DNA from: Actinomadura rudentiformis
GTDB taxonomy: Bacteria; Actinomycetota; Actinomycetes; Streptosporangiales; Streptosporangiaceae
Length of the DNA: 64,000 bases
Assembly: GCF_008923185.1 (NCBI RefSeq)
Contig: NZ_WBMT01000029.1
Coordinates: 62,001 to 126,000, forward strand
Direction: 5' to 3'
This document shows, piece after piece, positions 58,870 to 64,000 of this stretch. The notes below the pieces were generated by a model. It saw nothing but the letters and a program-made list of their open reading frames with translations, ran no database searches and was not told where the DNA came from. Position 1 is the stretch's first letter, and every line of letters starts with the position of its first letter. The position numbers were made by a program, and so were the translations under genes.

Positions 58870-59508
58870 ATGCCACCACGCGCTCCGCTGACCACCGAGG
58901 CCATCGCCGCCGCCGCCCTCGAACTCGGCGACCGCGAGGGCGCCGAGGCGATGACGATGCGCCGCATCGCCGCCGAACTCGGCTGCGATCCAATGGCCCT
59001 ATACCGGCACTTCCCCAACCGCCAGGCGCTGCTCGACGCCGTCGCCGACCTGGCTCTGGCCGACGTGCCCGACCCCGACCCGCACCAAGCCTGGGAACCA
59101 CGGCTCGTCACCGTCCTGGTGTCGATCCGGTCGGCGGCGCTGCGCCATCCGGGCATCGCCGCACACGTCGCCGGCCGCCCGCCGCTGCAGCGCCACGGGC
59201 GCAGACTCGCCGTGGCCATCATCGGAGCCCTCGCAGAAGCGGGCCTGCCACCGGAGGACGTGGTACGGGCGGCGCAGGCACTCATCGCCTACCTGGCGGC
59301 CGCACTCGCAATGAGCGTACGGGCCGGGCAACCCGACGCACGCTGGCACGAGCTACGGGCCGTGATCTCCACGCTGCCAGGCACGCCGCCCAGCGACGCG
59401 CTTCCGGTGACGGGATCCGAAGACCAGTTTCAATACGGGCTCGGACTGCTCATCTCCGGAATCCGAGTCGAGGCCGAACACGAACGTCGGCCACTTGCTT
59501 CTGGCTGA
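58870..59508 (+). CDS. TetR-family regulator
   Basis: Regulator of about 212 residues from ATG 58870. HTH: LTTEAIAAAALELGDREGAE, AMTMRRIAAELGCDPMALYR, HFPNRQALLDAVADLALADV, the TetR/AcrR signature with tetracycline-repressor-like C-terminal domain (VTVLVSIRSAALRHPGIAAH, QALIAYLAAALAMSVRAG). Upstream are two perfect palindromes; it likely represses itself and the divergent membrane protein. An earlier in-frame start is rejected because it would run across the operators and tandem repeats. Confidence 0.92.
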   Translation: MPPRAPLTTEAIAAAALELGDREGAEAMTMRRIAAELGCDPMALYRHFPNRQALLDAVADLALADVPDPDPHQAWEPRLVTVLVSIRSAALRHPGIAAHVAGRPPLQRHGRRLAVAIIGALAEAGLPPEDVVRAAQALIAYLAAALAMSVRAGQPDARWHELRAVISTLPGTPPSDALPVTGSEDQFQYGLGLLISGIRVEAEHERRPLASG

Positions 59509-59587
59509 CCACCGCAACCTTGCGAGAACGCCAGCGGGGTGCGCAAATCGTGAGAGGCGTTTGAGGCGAACGCTCAACCCCAGCGGC

Positions 59588-60274
59588 CTATCCTCCCTCG
59601 CCTCCGGCGCCTGCTCCTGTGTCGATGCGGTAGCCGACGCCTGGCACGGTTGCGATGATCCAGGGTTCGCCGAGCCGCTTACGCAGTGCCGAGACGGTGA
59701 TGCGCACGGCGTTGGTGAACGGGTCGGCATTCTCATCCCACGCGCGTTCCAGGATTTCTTCGGCGCTGACGACCCCGCCTTCGGCAGCGACGAGGACTTC
59801 GAGCACTGCGAACTGCTTCCTGGTCAGCGCGACGTACCGGCCATCGCGGTAGACCTCTCGGCGGAACGGGTCCAGACGCAGGCCCGCGATCTCTCGCACG
59901 GGCGGTCTGTTGTGGGCGCGCCTGCGGTCGAGCGCTCTGAGACGGAGCACGAGTTCTCGGAGTTCGAACGGCTTCGTGAGGTAGTCGTCGGCGCCGAGCT
60001 CGAATCCGGAGGCCTTGTCGTCGAGACGGTCGGCCGCGGTGAGCATGAGGATCGGCATGCCGGTGCCAGAGTCGACGATGCGTTTGGCGATCTCGTCGCC
60101 GGACGGTCCGGGAATGTCGCGGTCGAGGACGGCGATGTCGTAGGTGTTGATGCTCAGCAGTTCCAGAGCGGTGTCGCCGTCACCCGCGATGTCTGCCGCG
60201 ATCGCTTCCAGGCGTAGGCCATTGCGGATGGCCTCTGCCATATAGGGCTCGTCCTCGACAATCAACACACGCAT
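59588..60274 (-). CDS. OmpR/PhoB-family response regulator (no partner kinase nearby)
   Basis: Receiver plus winged-helix protein of about 228 residues from ATG 60274. Acidic pocket MRVLIVEDEP, phosphoacceptor Asp51 in DIAVLDRDIPGPSG, and the Lys in GADDYLTKPFELRELVLRLR. The DNA-binding domain shows RYVALTRKQFAVLEVLVAAE, DENADPFTNAVRITVSALRK and IIATVPGVGYRI. It is of the VanR/CseB-like group. It is divergent from a VanY-like carboxypeptidase gene. No histidine kinase lies on either side within the window, so it is an orphan here or its kinase is elsewhere. Confidence 0.92.
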   Translation of the reverse strand: MRVLIVEDEPYMAEAIRNGLRLEAIAADIAGDGDTALELLSINTYDIAVLDRDIPGPSGDEIAKRIVDSGTGMPILMLTAADRLDDKASGFELGADDYLTKPFELRELVLRLRALDRRRAHNRPPVREIAGLRLDPFRREVYRDGRYVALTRKQFAVLEVLVAAEGGVVSAEEILERAWDENADPFTNAVRITVSALRKRLGEPWIIATVPGVGYRIDTGAGAGGEGG

Positions 60275-60361
60275 GTTATTGAGCCTACGAGCGGGCGCAT
60301 ATCGTCGGCATATCGAAAACCACATACGTTCTGGCAACACCGCGCTGCGTTGACTGGCTGC

Positions 60362-61009
60362 GTGACTCGAACTCCGCCACCATCAGCACGAACAACGAGG
60401 CGCCGGATTCGCTGGCTCCTTGTCATCGGCCTGATAGCCGCCATAGCAGTGATCGTCGCAGCCCTCGGCTACCAGGCGCCGGAGCCCTCGTCCCTCTCGT
60501 CCTCCTCGGTCATATCACCCTCGGATGCTCCTCCCAGTCAGCACCGTGATGTGCTCAGCGAGGCTGACGGTGCCGTCCCCGACGGCGTGACGGTCTTCGA
60601 TGACGCGATTCCGGCTGTGGCCAACCTCGATCCAGGTCTACTCAAAGCCCTCCGCCAGGCCGCAACGGCTGCCGCGGCCGACGGAGTCGAGTTCTACGTC
60701 AATGGCGGCTGGCGTTCCCCGGAGTACCAAAATCAGCTTCTTCGCCAGGCGGTCTCCAAGTACGCGTCTGAAGACGAGGCCGCCCGATGGGTGGCCACCG
60801 CGGCGACCTCTCCTCACGTGTCGGGGAACGCGGTCGACATCGGGCGCTCCGATGCGACGGCGTGGCTCTCCGAACATGGTGCCGAGTACGGGCTATGCCA
60901 GATCTACAGGAACGAACCCTGGCACTACGAACTGCGTACCAGCGCGCTCGGTCGTCGTTGCCCGCGCATGTATGCCGACCCCACCCAGGACCCGAGGATG
61001 CAGCAGTGA
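60362..61009 (+). CDS. VanY-like D-Ala-D-Ala carboxypeptidase
   Basis: Membrane-anchored peptidase of about 215 residues from GTG 60362 (TTG 60350 is possible). Basic tail, one TM helix (IRWLLVIGLIAAIAVIVAAL), a Ser/Pro-rich linker, then the M15 domain: VEFYVNGGWRSPEYQNQLLR, zinc motif ATSPHVSGNAVDIGRSDATA (His and Asp), and NEPWHYELRTSALG (catalytic Glu-x-x-His region). It trims the terminal D-Ala from peptidoglycan precursors, which lowers vancomycin-type binding. Divergent from a VanR-like regulator. The EEP gene overlaps its stop by GTGA. Confidence 0.88.
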   Translation: MTRTPPPSARTTRRRIRWLLVIGLIAAIAVIVAALGYQAPEPSSLSSSSVISPSDAPPSQHRDVLSEADGAVPDGVTVFDDAIPAVANLDPGLLKALRQAATAAAADGVEFYVNGGWRSPEYQNQLLRQAVSKYASEDEAARWVATAATSPHVSGNAVDIGRSDATAWLSEHGAEYGLCQIYRNEPWHYELRTSALGRRCPRMYADPTQDPRMQQ

Positions 61010-62226
61010 CCGGCAGTGAGCAAGGACAGACGGTGGCGCAGGTGGACACGGCGGAGACCGGACAGGGCAGCGCCGCCCGCCCGGATACCGGCTCTGGCAC
61101 CCCGGGCGCAGGCGTCCACCCGGATACCGGCTCTGGCACCCGCCGCGCAGGCATCCGCCGGGATACCGGCTCCGGGACCTGGCGTACGCGCATCCGCTGG
61201 AATACCGACTCCGGGGCTTGGCGTGCGCGCCTGCGCCGCGGGATCTGCATCGGCTCCCAGCCGGGGCCGTGGAAGCGCGGCCTGGTGCTCGCGGCGCTGG
61301 CGGTGCTGCTCGGCCTGCTCATGCTGCTGCACGCGTACATCCCGAACCGGGCCAAGAACCTCGGCAGCCTGGTGGAGACCTTCCTGCCGTGGTTCGGCCT
61401 GTTCATCCCGGTTCTGCTGGCGGGGGCGCTGTGGCGCCGCTCTGCCTCCGCGGTGGCCGCGCTACTGCTGCCGATCACGGTGTGGCTGAGCCTGTTCGGC
61501 GGGCTGCTCAGCGACAAGTCCCACCCGGGCAGCGACCTCATCGTGGTCAGCCACAACGTCGGCGCCGACAACCCCGACCCGGTCGGCACCGCCCGCGACC
61601 TGGTCACCTCCGGTGCGGACGTGCTGGCGCTGCAGGAGCTGACCCGGCAGGCCAGATTCACGTACGAGAGGGAGCTGGCGAACGCGTACCCGTACCACAC
61701 GGTGCAGGGCACGGTCGGGTTGTGGAGCAAGCTGCCGCTGTCGGACATCCAGCCGGTCGACACCCAGATGGACGCCGGGCCGCTGGCCGCCACCAAGCCG
61801 TTCGAAAGGAGGGCCGACGCCCGGGCGCTGCGCACCACGGTGGCCACTGACCACGGACCGCTGGCGGTGTATGTGGCCCACCTGGGGTCCGTACGCGTGA
61901 ATCCCAGGGCGGGCTTTGGGACGGACCACCGTGACAGAAACGCCCAGGCGCTCAGCGAGGCCATCGCCGCCGAACGCAATGAGCGAGTGGTGCTGCTCGG
62001 CGACCTGAACGGCACGATGAACGACCGCGCGTTCGCCGGCATCACCTCGCAGATGCAGCCGGCCCAGGACGCGGCGGGCGACGGCTTCGGCTTCACTTGG
62101 CCGGCGACGTTCCCGGTGGCGCGGATCGACCAGATCCTGGTCCGCGGCGTAAAACCGAAGAGCTCGTGGGTGCTGTCGGCCACCGGCAGCGACCACCTGC
62201 CTGTGGCAGCCGGAATCAGCTGGTGA
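61006..62226 (+). CDS. EEP-family phosphohydrolase with membrane segment and N-terminal repeats
   Basis: About 406 residues from GTG 61006, overlapping the VanY-like stop. Residues 25-76 consist of four 13-residue repeats (consensus R/H-x-D-T-G-S-G-T-x-x-A-x-I). Three TM helices follow (LVLAALAVLLGLLMLLHAYI, FLPWFGLFIPVLLAGALW, AVAALLLPITVWLSLFGGLL). The catalytic domain has IVVSHNVGADNPDP, DVLALQELTRQARFTY (Glu), VVLLGDLNGTMND (Asp, Asn) and ATGSDHLPVAAGI (Asp-His), complete for the endonuclease/exonuclease/phosphatase fold. It faces outside, so an envelope lipid or phosphodiester is a likely substrate. Confidence 0.88.
   Translation: MTGSEQGQTVAQVDTAETGQGSAARPDTGSGTPGAGVHPDTGSGTRRAGIRRDTGSGTWRTRIRWNTDSGAWRARLRRGICIGSQPGPWKRGLVLAALAVLLGLLMLLHAYIPNRAKNLGSLVETFLPWFGLFIPVLLAGALWRRSASAVAALLLPITVWLSLFGGLLSDKSHPGSDLIVVSHNVGADNPDPVGTARDLVTSGADVLALQELTRQARFTYERELANAYPYHTVQGTVGLWSKLPLSDIQPVDTQMDAGPLAATKPFERRADARALRTTVATDHGPLAVYVAHLGSVRVNPRAGFGTDHRDRNAQALSEAIAAERNERVVLLGDLNGTMNDRAFAGITSQMQPAQDAAGDGFGFTWPATFPVARIDQILVRGVKPKSSWVLSATGSDHLPVAAGISW
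61078..61233 (+). repeat. Four 39-bp tandem repeats inside the EEP gene
   Basis: Units of 39 bp (13 codons) at 61078, 61117, 61156 and 61195 encode D-T-G-S-G-T type peptides; divergence increases from unit 1 to unit 4, where D-T-G-S-G-T becomes N-T-D-S-G-A. The frame is kept throughout. Confidence 0.85.
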
Positions 62227-62305
62227 ACATCACGTAAGCCTCCGGATCCGTTCCGCGGCTCAGCGGGAGTCCTGGCTGGCCGAGCACCACGCCGAGGCGA
62301 CGTGT

Positions 62306-63628
62306 CTACAAGGTGCCGCTCGGCGGCGGTTGCACACCTCGCTGTGTCCAGGCGGCGAGCTTGTCGAATGCGGCGCGGAAGTCCGGCAGCATCGGGCGTA
62401 CGAGTGTCGGGAAGGCGGCGTTGAGCCCGTCGGTGTGCGTGCCGCCGGGCACGCGGTAGTAGCGGTGCAGATGCTGGCGGCCGGCGCGCTGCACCATTTC
62501 GGCGTAGACGTCGCCGGTCTTGCTGATGGGCACGAGGACGTCGAGGGTGCCGTGAATGCTGATGAGGGGCTTGGTGATCCGGCCCGTCAGCGAGACCCGG
62601 GCGACGGCCTTGCCGACCTGCGGTGGACGGGAGGCGTAGTCGTAGTCGGTGTCGCATCCTGCGCCCGTGCCCTCGGGGCAGAACGGCGTCCCGGCCTGCT
62701 TCGCCCCGTCGTAGCCGGGGTCGAGTTCTTCGCGGACGATCCGCTGGAAGAAGTCCCACTGGTTCGTGTGGTGCCATCCCCATAGCGGCTCTGAGCCGGC
62801 CGGATAGCCGGCGGCGAGCATCTGCGCGTGCGCGCCGGGCTGTCCCAGCGCGTAGCGGGGATAGGCGCGCAGTGCGGGCGGCAGGGTGGTCAGCAGGCTG
62901 GTCTTCGGTGTGAACAGCAGGGCGTTCCAGTCCACGCCGCCGGTGTAGAGCCCTGGGTGGCGTTCGAGCTGGCCGCGTACGAGATATCCGCCGGCGGACA
63001 GGCCGGCGACATAGGTGTGCCGGGGCGCCCGGCCGTAGCGCTTGGCCGCCACGTGTTTGGCGGCGACCGTCAGCTGGGCCATGCGGGTGTGCCACTCCCG
63101 GATCGCTCCGCCCGGTGAACGCCCGTCGCTGTAGATCGCCGCGCCGGTGTTGCCCTTGTCGGTCGCGGCGAACGCATAGCCCTTGGCCAGGACGTGGTCG
63201 CCGATGATGCGGTCGTTGGCGTACTGCTCGCGGACGCCGGGTGCGCCCGCCACCACCAGACCGCCGTTCCAGCGGCGCGGCAGCCGGATGACGAACTGGC
63301 TGTCGTGGTTCCAGCCGTGGGTGGCGTTGCTGGTGGAGGAGTCGGGGAAGTATCCGTCGAGTTGGACACCGGGCACGCCGGACGGATGGGCCGTGCCCGG
63401 GGCCTCCAGGCCCGCCCAGTCGGCCGGGTCGGTGTGCCCCGTCCTGATGGTCCCCGCGGTGGTCAGATCTGGCAGGCAGGCCGCGATGGCGCGTGCGGCT
63501 CCGGGGACCCGCAGGCCCCGCTCGCCGCACCCGTCCGCGCCTGCCGTCCCGGCCGCGGCGAAAGGGGCGAGGGCGGACACCAGCAGGATCGGCACGACGG
63601 CGGCCGCCGTCCAGGAGTGAAGGGCCAT
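62306..63628 (-). CDS. Secreted tannase/feruloyl-esterase-like hydrolase
   Basis: Exported hydrolase of 440 residues. Signal peptide SWTAAAVVPILLVSALAPFA then AAGTAGA. The fold follows tannase-type hydrolases: WNHDSQFVIRLPRRWNGGLV, nucleophile elbow HTYVAGLSAGGYLVRGQLE (Ser), KPLISIHGTLDVLVPISKTG with the catalytic Asp, and VPGGTHTDGLNAAFP (His). The pair of cysteines in TPFCPEGTGAGCDTDYD could form a lid disulphide. Likely substrates are plant-derived phenolic or hydroxy-acid esters, given relatives. Single transcription unit. Confidence 0.87.
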   Translation of the reverse strand: MALHSWTAAAVVPILLVSALAPFAAAGTAGADGCGERGLRVPGAARAIAACLPDLTTAGTIRTGHTDPADWAGLEAPGTAHPSGVPGVQLDGYFPDSSTSNATHGWNHDSQFVIRLPRRWNGGLVVAGAPGVREQYANDRIIGDHVLAKGYAFAATDKGNTGAAIYSDGRSPGGAIREWHTRMAQLTVAAKHVAAKRYGRAPRHTYVAGLSAGGYLVRGQLERHPGLYTGGVDWNALLFTPKTSLLTTLPPALRAYPRYALGQPGAHAQMLAAGYPAGSEPLWGWHHTNQWDFFQRIVREELDPGYDGAKQAGTPFCPEGTGAGCDTDYDYASRPPQVGKAVARVSLTGRITKPLISIHGTLDVLVPISKTGDVYAEMVQRAGRQHLHRYYRVPGGTHTDGLNAAFPTLVRPMLPDFRAAFDKLAAWTQRGVQPPPSGTL

Positions 63629-63883
63629 GGGAACTCCTCGTTCGGCATCGACACCCGAAAGCTAGGAGCAGCCGGTCCCACCAGGTAAGTGCACAACGGC
63701 CACAGCGCTGGGCCGAACGGCACATGACCATCGGCCAAAGCCACCCGTTCGCCACACCCCATCGGCCCCAACCCTTTGCCGGTACATACGCGCCCGGCCG
63801 CGGTCCCCCAGTTCCCTCCAGGCCAGTGCCCTGGGCACCGCCGCCGCCTTATCGGCCCGCGCCCAGGCCAGACATCCGCCGCC
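63629..63883. other. Gene-free upstream region of the esterase
   Basis: No frame with convincing codon bias or family resemblance; overlapping frames on both strands are Pro/Arg-rich artefacts. It should contain the esterase promoter, whose elements could not be placed with confidence. Confidence 0.4.
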
Positions 63884-64000
63884 CTATGGATGCAGCGCAC
63901 CAAGCGCGTTGATCAGAAAACTCATCGACATTTTCGGCCGGTCGATCACCAACTGGTGCCCGAACCCACCGACAATCGGTGCCGGTCTCACAGGCATAGC
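63884..64000 (-). CDS. Possible partial coding region at the window edge
   Basis: An open frame enters from base 64000 and stops at 63884: PVRPAPIVGGFGHQLVIDRP, KMSMSFLINALGALHP. Its composition is coding-like but too short to identify; it may be the C-terminus of a gene lying beyond the window. Confidence 0.25.
   Translation of the reverse strand, partial: AMPVRPAPIVGGFGHQLVIDRPKMSMSFLINALGALHP

Noticed and set aside
60699..63755. A 1018-codon open frame on the minus strand
   Set aside because: It crosses the tannase-like and EEP genes in wrong frames, with composition typical of out-of-frame reading and no domain.

Overview
The window is high-GC DNA with strong G/C at third codon positions, frequent GTG/TTG starts and many ATGA/GTGA stop-start overlaps. 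Gene content fits a filamentous actinobacterium, most likely of the Streptosporangiaceae type: F420-type PPOX protein, PAS/SpoIIE/HATPase regulator, SigX5-type sigma factors, dense one-component regulators each next to one enzyme or efflux gene. This family assignment is inference. No rRNA or tRNA gene and no CRISPR array was seen. Apart from NAD+ synthetase, little looks like core genome.

Layout. 0-6.5 kb: XRE regulator with divergent oxidoreductase, a decayed beta-propeller gene, a GntR/VOC divergent pair with twin operators, a broken MocR-type regulator and an MFS exporter. 6.5-12 kb: a four-gene amino-acid ABC uptake and D-amino-acid-dehydrogenase-like operon opposite a CdaR/PucR-type regulator. 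12-16.6 kb: response regulator, histidine kinase and a degenerate pseudo-kinase in one operon, divergent from a DHA2 efflux pump. 16.9-22.2 kb: nadE, lipoproteins and an LRR-like protein. 22.3-27.6 kb: two separate modules, each a MerR regulator plus a small protein with a CC-x-FF motif, both with a 20-bp-spaced MerR-type promoter and an ATG just downstream; between them lie an ArsR regulator, an MFS pump under a 63-bp palindrome, and an aldehyde dehydrogenase.

27.6-46.7 kb: accessory genes, mostly regulator-target pairs (TetR/SnoaL, AraC/PhyH dioxygenase, two HxlR/NAD(P)-binding oxidoreductase pairs, ECF sigma operon, VapBC, SigX5-type sigma with a DHFR-like protein), with an IS5-family transposase remnant and several frameshifted genes. 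46.7-49.9 kb: a PAS-PAS-PP2C-HATPase regulator flanked on both sides by degenerate repeat arrays. 50-54.5 kb: a beta-lactamase-fold hydrolase followed by an eroded island with gene fragments, a SET-domain methyltransferase and a broken tyrosine integrase. 55-64 kb: GntR/MFS operon, Gfo/Idh oxidoreductase, TetR with twin palindromes and a small membrane protein, an OmpR-type regulator without a partner kinase opposite a VanY-like carboxypeptidase plus EEP phosphohydrolase, and a secreted tannase-like esterase.

The best candidates for something undescribed are the duplicated MerR/CC-x-FF module, the pseudo-kinase cut off at the ATP-lid, and the ~20-bp-period array at 49.1-49.5 kb.
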